64,000 nucleotides of DNA from a virus. Positions 32,159 to 40,751 of the stretch are shown here, piece after piece. The notes beneath the pieces are model-generated. The model ran no database searches and was not told the DNA's origin. It saw only the letters and a list, made by a program, of their open reading frames with translations. Each line of letters opens with the position of its first letter. Positions within the stretch are counted from its first letter, which is position 1. The stretch lies in the IMG/VR virus record IMGVR_UViG_3300042197_001567, positions 27,095 through 91,094 of that record. One strand, given 5' to 3'. The translations under genes were made by a program, and so were the position numbers.

Positions 32159-34183
32159 ATGGCTTTTGTAATAATTGACGATCCGGTAGGTGGTATCAGT
32201 ACAACGGTAAGAACTGGGTACAATAATAAGGCTCTAGGACCAAATTCAGTAGTTTTAGGTGGATTTGGAAATACTTCGTTATCAAAGTATGGAATAATTT
32301 CTGGTGGTTATTGTAATACAAATATTGGTTACTTATCAAACATCGATGGTGGTAGAAGAAACACAACCACAGGTTGTTATTCAAATATAGGAGGTGGTTA
32401 TTGTAATATAACCACTGCTGTTTTATCATCAATAAATGGTGGTTTTAGAAATACGATAACAGGTGGTAATGCAACAATAAACGGAGGTACAACAAATTTC
32501 GCGTCTGGTCTTGTTTCTACAATAGGTGGTGGATGTCAAAATATTGCCACTGGTGGTTGTTCTGTCGTTTCTGGTGGATATTTAAATTCGGCGACCAACA
32601 CTAACTCTAGTATTGTAGGTGGTTGTTTAAACACTGCATCTGGTCAGTATAGTTTTATAGGTGGCGGTAGTAATAACACTGCGTCTAGTCTTAATTCAAT
32701 TGTTACTGGTGGATTTTCTAACATCGCAAATAATTTATGTTCTGGTGTTCATGGTGGTTCTTTTAATGAAGCCCTTGGTGAATTTTCATTCATAGGTGGT
32801 GGTAAAGATAACACAGTTTTATGTTCAGTATCAACTGTTGTTGGTGGTAACTATAATACAGTTAATTCTGAATGTGCGATTATTGGCGCTGGTCAAAACA
32901 ATACTATTGAATCAAATTATGGTTTTATTGGTGGTGGTTTATACAATACATTGGATGCTGATAGCTCATCTATTGTTGCAGGATTTAACAATTTAGCATT
33001 AGGATCACTTTCTTTTATTGGTGGTGGTAGATTAAATACTGTACTATCAAACATGTCAGTAATCGGTGGAGGTTTTAGTAATGATAACTTTGCAACTTAC
33101 GGTACCGTTGGTGGTGGTTCTGAAAACACTGTAATTCTGGACGGATCAACAATTGCTGGAGGTCAGTTTAATACTGTTATACAATATAACTCTACAGTTG
33201 CTGGAGGTTATGGGAACTTTATTGATGGTAACTGTTCATTCGCAGTAGGTAATAGTAACGTTGTTAGTGGTGATTCGTCTTATGTAATTTCTAATAGTTC
33301 TACATTAAATGCAACAAATTCAGCAATTATTGGTGGTTCTGGAATTATTGGAAACGATAGTGACACTGTTTATGTTCCTTATTTGAATATCCAAAATGTA
33401 ACCACAGGAACTTCAATTTCTAATCTAGGAATTACTTCCGCAGGTTTAGTTGTGTTTGGTGATGACTTAACAGGATCCACACCATCATTGGCACAAACAA
33501 TAGCAGTTGACCCTCTTACAGGTGGAAACATTGTAATGACCACCTCAACAGCAATCATTTCTGAAAACACTCAAGGTAATATGAGTGTTAACGATTCCGG
33601 GTTAGGCGCTCAAATATTTATGCAAACCGCAGCAAGTGGAGATACTGTGGATAGTGTATATGATCAACAAAACACTTCTATTTCAGTTCAAGTTAGAGAC
33701 AATTTGATAATTCAAAGTAACCTACAAATGTCCACTAAAGAAATTAAATTAACAACAATTGATAACCCACTTGGAACAACTGGTTCAACCGATACGGGTG
33801 TTGTAATTAACGGTTACAAATATGTTACGGCAACTTTGGTTACAAATGATGCAACACCAACCGATATAATTAAAATTGAAAATTCTACAGGTGAATTAGT
33901 TGGTGGTGTCACAAATGTAAAAGTATGGTGTAATGCTTATGATACTTCATTAGTATCTTCAGGATTATCACAAGAATTTACTTCAGCATATCTTGTTGAC
34001 GGATCTTCAGTTCTTTCTCAATTATCTTTAACTCCAACAACAAATTTAAATTACTCTAGTTTTGATCCGACTGTAAGCGCGGATTTAACTTACACAACAT
34101 CACCAGCAAGAGTAATAGTCGAGGTGACTGGTTTAGCTTCAGATTCCGTATCATGGAAATGTAGGGCTAGATGGTCTCAATAA
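32159..34183 (+). CDS. Second tail fibre with YadA-type head repeats (paralogue)
   Basis: 674 residues from ATG 32159; an upstream in-frame extension overlaps the previous gene and the terminator and is rejected. The N-terminal 17 residues, MAFVIIDDPVGGISTTV, match the first fibre at most positions, so both probably attach to the same partner. Residues about 25-410 are an uninterrupted series of about 25 head repeats (xSFIGGGxxNTAxxx), ending in a YVPYLNIQN neck. Residues about 430-674 form a different C-terminal domain with SSYIIS-like strands and a beta-sandwich-like end (VIVEVTGLASDSVSWKCRARW). It is followed by a terminator at 34202. Confidence 0.88.
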   Translation: MAFVIIDDPVGGISTTVRTGYNNKALGPNSVVLGGFGNTSLSKYGIISGGYCNTNIGYLSNIDGGRRNTTTGCYSNIGGGYCNITTAVLSSINGGFRNTITGGNATINGGTTNFASGLVSTIGGGCQNIATGGCSVVSGGYLNSATNTNSSIVGGCLNTASGQYSFIGGGSNNTASSLNSIVTGGFSNIANNLCSGVHGGSFNEALGEFSFIGGGKDNTVLCSVSTVVGGNYNTVNSECAIIGAGQNNTIESNYGFIGGGLYNTLDADSSSIVAGFNNLALGSLSFIGGGRLNTVLSNMSVIGGGFSNDNFATYGTVGGGSENTVILDGSTIAGGQFNTVIQYNSTVAGGYGNFIDGNCSFAVGNSNVVSGDSSYVISNSSTLNATNSAIIGGSGIIGNDSDTVYVPYLNIQNVTTGTSISNLGITSAGLVVFGDDLTGSTPSLAQTIAVDPLTGGNIVMTTSTAIISENTQGNMSVNDSGLGAQIFMQTAASGDTVDSVYDQQNTSISVQVRDNLIIQSNLQMSTKEIKLTTIDNPLGTTGSTDTGVVINGYKYVTATLVTNDATPTDIIKIENSTGELVGGVTNVKVWCNAYDTSLVSSGLSQEFTSAYLVDGSSVLSQLSLTPTTNLNYSSFDPTVSADLTYTTSPARVIVEVTGLASDSVSWKCRARWSQ

Positions 34184-34201
34184 AATTATTTTAATAATAA
34201 T

Positions 34202-34227
34202 AACCCCACACTTAAGTGGGGTTTTTT
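34202..34227 (+). terminator. Rho-independent terminator after second fibre
   Basis: CCCCAC (34204-34209) pairs with GTGGGG (34216-34221), followed by TTTTTT. It closes the fibre transcript before the glycosylation genes. Confidence 0.85.
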
Positions 34228-34267
34228 GTTTTATACACTTTTGATTTTCATTTATTATTTTAAAGGT

Positions 34268-35011
34268 ATGTTTGTAAGTATATGTAACAAAGAATACTTG
34301 GTTGGATATGAAGTAATGTTAAAATCTTTGACTGATACAAATCCAAGAGTTATAAATGAAAATATCCCCTTTTATTTAATTAGTAATGATTTGACTGATG
34401 AAGATTTGATCGTGTCAAAAAAAATTCACTCAAATATTACATTAATGAATTACAACACAGAAAAATACGAAAAATTAAAAAAGTTACAAGAAGGTCAAGT
34501 TGTTTTTGGAGACTATAGTAAGTATGAAATATTTTCTTTAGATTTTTTAGATAAAATAATATTTCTAGATACCGATATTGTTGTGTTAGGAAATATCGAT
34601 CATTTGATAGACTTCAAAGAAGATTTCGGTGCGGTTAGAGAATTATACATTGATCAATATAACACTGGAGTTATGGTGATTGGAAAAAAATATCTCAATA
34701 AAGAAGTTACTGATCACCTTATTCATCTTACAACAATTTATGGAACAACTGAACATTTAGATCAAGACATAATTGATCATTACTTCAGTGACATAATTAC
34801 CCCACTACCAATAGAGTACAATTATTTAAAAACATATTCAAAACAAATATTTCAAAATACAGGACTTCCAAAGTATTTAAAAATTTTACACTTCATTGTA
34901 AAAAAACCTTGGCAAAATAAACCATTGGTGTTTTTAGAGGAAGGTACAATTTGGCAAGAAAAATATTGGTTTGATGTTTATTCTAAAATATTAAAATTAA
35001 AAAATGGTTAA
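34268..35011 (+). CDS. GT8-type glycosyltransferase
   Basis: 247 residues from ATG 34268 (an upstream frame crosses the terminator). The N-terminus FVSICNKEYLVGYEVMLKSL and the metal-binding DTD in IIFLDTDIVVLGNID (99-111) match GT8 enzymes (glycogenin, LPS galactosyltransferase types), which transfer sugars with retention. YNTGVMVIGK and HLDQDIIDHYF are the later GT8 motifs. AAAGGT lies just before the ATG. It overlaps the next gene by 8 bases and begins the plus-strand glycosylation set placed directly after the fibres, so fibres are the likely acceptors. Confidence 0.83.
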   Translation: MFVSICNKEYLVGYEVMLKSLTDTNPRVINENIPFYLISNDLTDEDLIVSKKIHSNITLMNYNTEKYEKLKKLQEGQVVFGDYSKYEIFSLDFLDKIIFLDTDIVVLGNIDHLIDFKEDFGAVRELYIDQYNTGVMVIGKKYLNKEVTDHLIHLTTIYGTTEHLDQDIIDHYFSDIITPLPIEYNYLKTYSKQIFQNTGLPKYLKILHFIVKKPWQNKPLVFLEEGTIWQEKYWFDVYSKILKLKNG

Positions 35012-35909
35012 AAGACATTACGAGCAACACGAGTTATTAAAATATAACCAACGTGAACCTAACATTACAAATTATGAAGGAAAAGAATTATTATTACATT
35101 TTGATTCTTTTTGTTTAGGAGATACAATTTGTTTTTCTTCTTTTATGGATTCTTTTATGGAATATCATAAACCAAGATTTGTTTGGGTCACAACATTTTT
35201 TCCCCATTTATTAAAATCACACAGACCTGATTATGAATTTGTTTCCGCGCAAAATGATAAGTTTTTAGATGTGGACAAACTTTTAGACATAGGTTATGAC
35301 AAAGATAATATGAGCCACACAACAGGAGGAATGTTTTATGCCGTTAAAGATACAATGCAATTACCACAACATTTTTCACCTAGCGATTGTCCTGTAATTC
35401 CATTCGAAAGAAAAATAAACCCTAGAAAAATTACAATAGGTCCAGAGACAATTAAATATATTTCGCAGTGGAACTATAAAGGTGGATGGCAATATGTTGT
35501 TGATTATTTAAACAATTGTGGTTTTGAGGTTTATAATATTTCATATGAAAACACATTAAATTTAAAAAATGTTTATGGTATTCATGGTCACGACGACTTG
35601 AATGTTGCAATTTCACATATAAATGAATCTAGATTTTTTGTTGGTCTATCATCAGGTCTTTCATGGTTATCATGGGCATATAAGGTTCCAGTTGTGATGA
35701 TATCGAATTTTACAAAAAGACAAAACGAATTTGATTGCTTTAGAGTTGAGAACTTAAATGTGTGTAACGGATGTTTTAATGTATTTCCGAATATTAAATC
35801 TGATTGTCCGGTTTTGAATAATACCAACAGACAAAATGAATGTCACTTAACAATTACACCTCAAATGGTTATAGATAAAATAAACATGGCTATTGAATTT
35901 ACAAAATAA
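35004..35909 (+). CDS. TibC/Aah-like autotransporter heptosyltransferase-family enzyme
   Basis: 301 residues. The pattern LLHFDSFCLGDTICFSSFMD (about 30-49), then GGWQYVVDYLNNCGFEVYNISYE, FFVGLSSGLSWLSWAYKVPVVM and C-x2-C-x10-C-x11-C (Cys 254, 257, 268, 280) fits the 'autotransporter strand-loop-strand O-heptosyltransferase' family. Those bacterial enzymes (TibC, Aah) add heptose to Ser of beta-helical autotransporter passengers and hold an iron ion through a Cys cluster. Family assignment is from memory of these motifs and should be checked. Adjacent genes encode fibres made of autotransporter-type repeats, which fits protein O-glycosylation. Confidence 0.7.
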   Translation: MVKRHYEQHELLKYNQREPNITNYEGKELLLHFDSFCLGDTICFSSFMDSFMEYHKPRFVWVTTFFPHLLKSHRPDYEFVSAQNDKFLDVDKLLDIGYDKDNMSHTTGGMFYAVKDTMQLPQHFSPSDCPVIPFERKINPRKITIGPETIKYISQWNYKGGWQYVVDYLNNCGFEVYNISYENTLNLKNVYGIHGHDDLNVAISHINESRFFVGLSSGLSWLSWAYKVPVVMISNFTKRQNEFDCFRVENLNVCNGCFNVFPNIKSDCPVLNNTNRQNECHLTITPQMVIDKINMAIEFTK

Positions 35910-35922
35910 AAAAAATATAATT

Positions 35923-36813
35923 ATGAAAATGGAAAAACAAAAGGAAAAAAAATATTCTATATTCCACATTGAAGGTGGTTTAGGAAAACATGTCTTGGCA
36001 ACTGCGGTTGCACAATGTATTAAAAATAATCACCCAGACAGAGAATTAATTATTGTCTGTGGTTATCCTGAAATTTTTATAAATTTAAATTTTGTTAGTA
36101 GAGTTTATAGAATTGGGTTAACACCTTATTTTTATGATGACTACATTAAAGATAAGGACAGTCTCATTTTCAAACACGAACCATATTTTACTTCGGATCA
36201 CATAAATAAAAAACTTCATTTACTTTTAAACTGGTGTAAACTGTATGGTTTAAAATATAATAATGAACAACCTCAATTAGTTTATAATGTAAGACAACAA
36301 CAAATTGCTCATGGTAAATGGTTCAGAGATAAACCCGTAATGGTATTACAAACTAACGGAGGACCACTGCAGGAACAACAGTATACGTACTCTTGGACTA
36401 GAGACATACCTTTTGATGTTGCCCAAAACATGGTAAATCATTTTTCAACAAAGTATCATGTAATTCAAATATGTAGAGATCAATCTAATGTATTACAAAA
36501 TGTTGAGGCACATTTTGGTCCAATGCCAAACATGGAACTATTTTCACTTTTGGCTTACGCACAAAAAAGAATTTTAATTGATTCATGTTTGCAACATGCG
36601 GCAGCAGCAATGAATTTACCATCCACAGTATTGTGGGTTGGTACATCACCAGACTTATTCGGTTATAAATTACATGAAAATATTGTGGCAAAATTACCAG
36701 AAAACTTCAGATTACCTGATAGTTATTTGTTCGACTACAATTTTAATGGTGTAACACATGAATGTCCTATGATGGATACAAACATTTTTGATATGACAAA
36801 AATTTTAAAGTAA
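35923..36813 (+). CDS. GT9-like (heptosyltransferase-type) protein
   Basis: 296 residues from ATG 35923. FHIEGGLGKHVLATAVAQCI at the N-terminus is the GT9 glycine loop (usually R-x-x-x-x-G-D). MVLQTNGGPL and the C-terminal LLAYAQKRILIDSCLQHAAAAMNLPSTVLW correspond to the donor-binding part where GT9 has DSG..HLAAA...P.V.L. The DSCLQH form differs from the usual DSGPMH. The order TibC-like, GT9-like, nucleotidyltransferase suggests a heptose- or sugar-addition pathway. The last base is shared with the start of the nucleotidyltransferase gene. Confidence 0.68.
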   Translation: MKMEKQKEKKYSIFHIEGGLGKHVLATAVAQCIKNNHPDRELIIVCGYPEIFINLNFVSRVYRIGLTPYFYDDYIKDKDSLIFKHEPYFTSDHINKKLHLLLNWCKLYGLKYNNEQPQLVYNVRQQQIAHGKWFRDKPVMVLQTNGGPLQEQQYTYSWTRDIPFDVAQNMVNHFSTKYHVIQICRDQSNVLQNVEAHFGPMPNMELFSLLAYAQKRILIDSCLQHAAAAMNLPSTVLWVGTSPDLFGYKLHENIVAKLPENFRLPDSYLFDYNFNGVTHECPMMDTNIFDMTKILK

Positions 36814-37292
36814 TGGAAAATTGGGATTTTAAATTTCACGGAGGGTTTAAAAGAAACCATGAAAAAAATAAAAGGGCGATGATTGTTGGTACATTTCAAC
36901 CATACCATCTTTGTCATATTGCAATGGTAAATAGGTTGTTATCAGATGGAGTCCCAGTATTAATTTTAGTTAAAGATGTGGAGATTTCGACTGCAACACC
37001 TTTTGGTTCTGAAAACGTAAAAAAACTAATCGAAAAATATCATAACGCAAAGGGTGATGACGTTGTTGTTCAAATAATACCTGATATTGAATCATTTAAT
37101 TTTAGAAATTCTGACGACATAGAAATAAAAGAACACATTTCACCAAAAACAGTTTCAACTATTTCTGTTAAAGGTATTAGAAATTGTTTAGCAATTCAAA
37201 ATGATTCTTGGAAAAATTCAATAGATCCAATTTTACATGAAGACGTATTAAAAATTATCTCACAATCCACTTCAAATCATATTTATATGTAA
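36813..37292 (+). CDS. Cytidylyl/adenylyltransferase-like nucleotidyltransferase
   Basis: 159 residues. RAMIVGTFQPYHLCHIAMVNRLL contains the HxxH position as HLCH, where the family has HxGH. TVSTISVKGIRNCL corresponds to the ISxTxxR nucleotide-binding motif. The first 20 residues are a basic extension. By fold it would activate a sugar phosphate or a related substrate to its NDP form. Cys in place of the second motif Gly is unusual and may affect catalysis. It is coupled to the GT9-like gene by a one-base overlap, so it may supply the donor for the neighbouring transferases. Confidence 0.72.
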   Translation: MENWDFKFHGGFKRNHEKNKRAMIVGTFQPYHLCHIAMVNRLLSDGVPVLILVKDVEISTATPFGSENVKKLIEKYHNAKGDDVVVQIIPDIESFNFRNSDDIEIKEHISPKTVSTISVKGIRNCLAIQNDSWKNSIDPILHEDVLKIISQSTSNHIYM

Positions 37293-37298
37293 AAGGTG

Positions 37299-37526
37299 AT
37301 GAGTCAATCAATTCTAATAGAAAGTAGTAATTACAATAATCAGGACGCTAACGTTTTGTTCTATCCTGAAACTACGGATATTGTTATAAATTTAGGTGTT
37401 GTTACAATTCCATTTCTATTTGAATCGTCTATGTTGTATCCTCCACAAGAACCTTTTGGTTATTATACAATATTACCGGTTGACTCTCCAGATTGTCCTA
37501 ACGTATTACACGTACCAAGAACATAA
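37299..37526 (+). CDS. Small structural-type protein (75 aa)
   Basis: 75 residues from ATG 37299; a GTG one codon earlier is possible. It has beta-rich, Pro- and Tyr-rich sequence (PPQEPFGYYTILPVDSP) and no enzyme motif. It lies three bases before a similar-sized gene and between glycosyltransferase genes. Such small domains may be virion decorations or attachment modules for fibres. Function unknown. Confidence 0.6.
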   Translation: MSQSILIESSNYNNQDANVLFYPETTDIVINLGVVTIPFLFESSMLYPPQEPFGYYTILPVDSPDCPNVLHVPRT

Positions 37527-37528
37527 TT

Positions 37529-37750
37529 ATGTCACATCAAATTACAATATTAGGTATCACTGGTACGTCACCTTATGATGTATATGTATGCGATATAACA
37601 AACACATATTGTTTTTTGGTTTCTGGCGGAACTTCAATCCCACCATCATTTACGTTTGAGCCCAAATTTCCACTAAATAATGTTGATTCATTACTTGTAA
37701 AAGTGATAGATTCAAATGGTTGTGAAATATTTAATTATTACGAATGTTAG
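37529..37750 (+). CDS. Small structural-type protein (73 aa)
   Basis: 73 residues. ITILGITGTSPYDVYVCDIT and the following SGGTSIPPSFTFEP...LLVKVIDSNGCEIF look like one immunoglobulin-like or fibronectin-like beta sandwich. Three Cys could form disulphides outside the cell. It follows the previous small gene closely and probably belongs to the same transcript. A virion role is inferred from fold type and place. Confidence 0.6.
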   Translation: MSHQITILGITGTSPYDVYVCDITNTYCFLVSGGTSIPPSFTFEPKFPLNNVDSLLVKVIDSNGCEIFNYYEC

Positions 37751-37766
37751 TTATTTTTAACTGACT

Positions 37767-39011
37767 ATGACAATATTCATTCAGATTGCATCTTATAGAG
37801 ATCCCCAACTTATACCAACAATAAAAAGTATTTTAAAAAATGCTAAACATCCGGAAAATTTAAGATTTGGGATTGCCAGACAATATCACAATGATGATAA
37901 TTTTGATAATTTAGATGACTACAAAAATGACAGTAGATTTAGAATATTAGACATACCATATGAAATGTCTAATGGTGTTTGCTGGGCAAGAAATCAAGTA
38001 CAACAACTTTATAGTGGCGAAACCTACACACTTCAAATAGATTCTCATATGAGATTTGAAAAGAGCTGGGATGAAGAATTAATTAAAATGTTAATTGACT
38101 TACAATCAAAAGGTTATAAAAAACCATTACTAACAGGTTATGTATCTTCATTCGATCCAGATAACGATCCAAATGGTAGAGTCAATGAACCATGGAGAAT
38201 GGCGTTTGATCGATTCACACCAGAAGGTGTTGTGTTTTTTTTACCAGAAATAATTCCAGGATGGAAAGAATTAAATGAACCTGTAAGATCCAGATTTTAT
38301 TCGGCACATTTTTGTTTTACACTAGGTCAGTTCTCGATTGAGGTTCAACACGACCCAGAGTATTATTTTCATGGTGAAGAAATATCAATTGCAGTAAGGG
38401 CATTTACGCATGGATATGACTTATTTCATCCACATAAAGTTTTAGTTTGGCACGAATATACAAGAAAAGGAAGAACTAAACAGTGGGATGATGATATAAC
38501 ATGGCACGTTAAAAACATATCGTCACACTCGAAAAATAGAAAAGTTTTAGGTGTTGATGGTGAAAAATACGAAGGAGAATTAAAATATGGATTTGGCACA
38601 GAAAGAACCATTACTGACTATGAAAAATATTCTGGGATAAGATTTGAAAATAGATCAGTTCAACAATATACACTGGATAAAAATTATCCTCCCAATCCAT
38701 ATGGATTTAATAATGACAACGAATGGAAAGATAGTTTTTCAACAATATTTAAACATTGTATTGATATAACACATCAATTGGTACCAGAAGATGATTATGA
38801 ATTCTGGGTTGTCGCGTTCCACAATTCGAATGATGAAACTTTATTTAGGAAAGATGCAACCGAATCCGAAATAAAAAATATGAAAAATGATAAGGATGGG
38901 TATTGTAAAATATGGCGAGAATTCATAACATCAGCTAAACCATCATATTGGGTTGTTTGGCCTTATAGCAAATCAAAAGGTTGGTGCGATAGAATAACCG
39001 GTCAATTATAG
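37767..39011 (+). CDS. GT60-like polypeptide GlcNAc-transferase
   Basis: 414 residues. IFIQIASYRDPQLIPTIKSIL (4-24), FGIARQY (34-40), SNGVCWARNQVQQLYSGE (68-85) and LQIDSHMRF (89-97) with the DxH metal motif (92-94) match the GT60 family (Skp1 GnT1 and Trypanosoma cruzi polypeptide alpha-GlcNAc transferases). HGEEISIAVRAFTHGYDLFHP is the later conserved block. In T. cruzi the GT60 enzyme starts O-glycosylation on Thr of mucins with Thr runs. Virion proteins with such runs are encoded at 26-28.2, 40.75-41.95 and 54.8-58.2 kb. The last 120 residues are an extra domain. Confidence 0.85.
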   Translation: MTIFIQIASYRDPQLIPTIKSILKNAKHPENLRFGIARQYHNDDNFDNLDDYKNDSRFRILDIPYEMSNGVCWARNQVQQLYSGETYTLQIDSHMRFEKSWDEELIKMLIDLQSKGYKKPLLTGYVSSFDPDNDPNGRVNEPWRMAFDRFTPEGVVFFLPEIIPGWKELNEPVRSRFYSAHFCFTLGQFSIEVQHDPEYYFHGEEISIAVRAFTHGYDLFHPHKVLVWHEYTRKGRTKQWDDDITWHVKNISSHSKNRKVLGVDGEKYEGELKYGFGTERTITDYEKYSGIRFENRSVQQYTLDKNYPPNPYGFNNDNEWKDSFSTIFKHCIDITHQLVPEDDYEFWVVAFHNSNDETLFRKDATESEIKNMKNDKDGYCKIWREFITSAKPSYWVVWPYSKSKGWCDRITGQL

Positions 39012-39059
39012 TTTTAGATTCAGTAGTTAGCAAAATAAATTAAGACGCATTGAAATGAT

Positions 39060-40724
39060 ATGATAACACTTGTTACTGGTTTATGGGATATTGGAAGATC
39101 AAATCTTAATGAAGGTTGGTCTAGAAATTTTGATTATTATTTATCTAGGTTTTCCGAACTTTTAGAAGTGGAAAACAATATGATAATTTTTGGTGATTCT
39201 AAATTAAAAGAATTTGTTTTTAACATAAGAAACGAAAGTAATACTCAATTTATTGAAAGAGATGTTAATTGGTTTACATCCAATGATTATTTTAACTTAA
39301 TACAAACCGTAAGAACAAACCCATCTTGGTATGATCAGGTTGGTTGGTTGAAAGACTCGACACAGGCTAAATTGAAATACTACAATCCACTTGTAATGTC
39401 TAAAATGTTTTTATTACACGACGCAAATATTTTAGATAAATTTAATTCTGATAATTTATTTTGGATTGACGCCGGATTGACCAACACGGTAAATAAGGGA
39501 TATTTCACTCACGATAAAGTTTTAAATAATGTAAAAACACAATCAAATAAATTTTATTTTGTTTGTTTTCCCTATGAAGCAAATACTGAAGTACATGGAT
39601 TTTCTTTCGATAAAATGTGTGAATTATCAAATGATAAACCAAATATGGTAGCTAGGGGTGGTTTTTTTGGTGGGGATAAAGAATCTATAACAGAAATGAA
39701 TATATTGTATTATAATATTTTAGTTGATACTTTAACTGAAGGTTATATGGGAACTGAAGAGTCTTTGTTTACAATTTTACTTTATCAACATCCAGACTTA
39801 ATTAATTATTCTTTAATCGAATCTGATGGTTTAATGTTTAGGTATTTCGAAAATTTAAAAGATTCAAATGTAAAAGTTTTTTCCAAAAACAAACAAATAG
39901 ATCTTAAACAAGATGGGGATATAGGACTTTATGTAATTACATTTAATTCACCAAAACAATTCGAAACTCTGGTAAATTCAATGATAGAATATGATATGAC
40001 ATTTTTAAGTCACACAAAAAAATTCTTATTGGATAACTCAACGGACTTATCAACAACAAAAGAATATCAGGTATTATGTAAATTATATGACTTTGAGCAT
40101 ATTAAAAAAGACAATATTGGTATTACAGGTGGAAGACAATTTATCGCTGAACATTTTAATAAACAAGAAAATTTAAGTCACTATTTCTTTTTTGAAGATG
40201 ATATGTTTTTTGTTCACCCGGAAGTATCAATTTGTAAAAATGGATTTAATCGATATGTAGAAAAATTATTTAATAAAATAATGAAGATTATGAAAAAAGA
40301 AAATTTTGATTTTCTTAAATTAAATTTTACAGAATTTTTTGGATCTCATCAAACACAATGGGCTTGGTACAATGTTCCACAATCTTTTAGAGAAAAATAT
40401 TGGCCCGAAAAAAATAAATTACCTTCTTTCGGTTATGATCCAAACGCCCCTTGTATTGAATATAAAAATATAAAATCTTTGGATGGGGTAGCATATACGT
40501 CTGGTGAAATATACTTATCGAACTGGCCGATAATAATGTCAAAAGAGGGAAACTATAAATGCTATATAAAACAAAAATTTGATTTTCCGTACGAACAAAC
40601 TTTAATGTCATATAATTTTCAAGAGTTAGTTAAAGGTAATTTAAACCCAGGTTTACTTCTTTTAACTCCAACTGAACATAATAGATTTGATTTTTACGAC
40701 GCGGATTTAAGAAAAGAATGTTAA
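39060..40724 (+). CDS. HtrL/YibB-like and GT2-like fusion glycosyltransferase
   Basis: 554 residues. Residues 1-275 resemble the HtrL/YibB family: ITLVTGLWDIGRSNL at the start, NPLVMSKMFLLHDA, then FWIDAGLTNTV, a D-A-G form of the metal site, and RGGFFGG. Residues about 283-554 restart with a GT-A fold (LYVITFNSPKQFETLVNSM), contain KDNIGITGGRQ and YFFFEDDMFF (EDD, about 381), and end with a helical tail. Two enzymes in one chain suggest two consecutive transfers. It is the last gene of the plus-strand glycosylation set, just before the Thr-rich structural gene. Confidence 0.75.
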   Translation: MITLVTGLWDIGRSNLNEGWSRNFDYYLSRFSELLEVENNMIIFGDSKLKEFVFNIRNESNTQFIERDVNWFTSNDYFNLIQTVRTNPSWYDQVGWLKDSTQAKLKYYNPLVMSKMFLLHDANILDKFNSDNLFWIDAGLTNTVNKGYFTHDKVLNNVKTQSNKFYFVCFPYEANTEVHGFSFDKMCELSNDKPNMVARGGFFGGDKESITEMNILYYNILVDTLTEGYMGTEESLFTILLYQHPDLINYSLIESDGLMFRYFENLKDSNVKVFSKNKQIDLKQDGDIGLYVITFNSPKQFETLVNSMIEYDMTFLSHTKKFLLDNSTDLSTTKEYQVLCKLYDFEHIKKDNIGITGGRQFIAEHFNKQENLSHYFFFEDDMFFVHPEVSICKNGFNRYVEKLFNKIMKIMKKENFDFLKLNFTEFFGSHQTQWAWYNVPQSFREKYWPEKNKLPSFGYDPNAPCIEYKNIKSLDGVAYTSGEIYLSNWPIIMSKEGNYKCYIKQKFDFPYEQTLMSYNFQELVKGNLNPGLLLLTPTEHNRFDFYDADLRKEC

Positions 40725-40730
40725 ATAGTA

Positions 40731-40738
40731 TATTTATA
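40731..40738 (+). promoter_or_regulatory. TATTTATA late-promoter-like motif
   Basis: 13 bases upstream of ATG 40752 of the Thr-rich virion protein. Confidence 0.5.
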
Positions 40739-40751
40739 TTAAAAAGCATAG

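Noticed and set aside
28309-34183. Host adhesin or autotransporter genes acquired whole
   Set aside because: No signal peptide and no membrane-anchor domain is present, and the first fibre has a phage-type fibre tip. The repeats are used in virion fibres.
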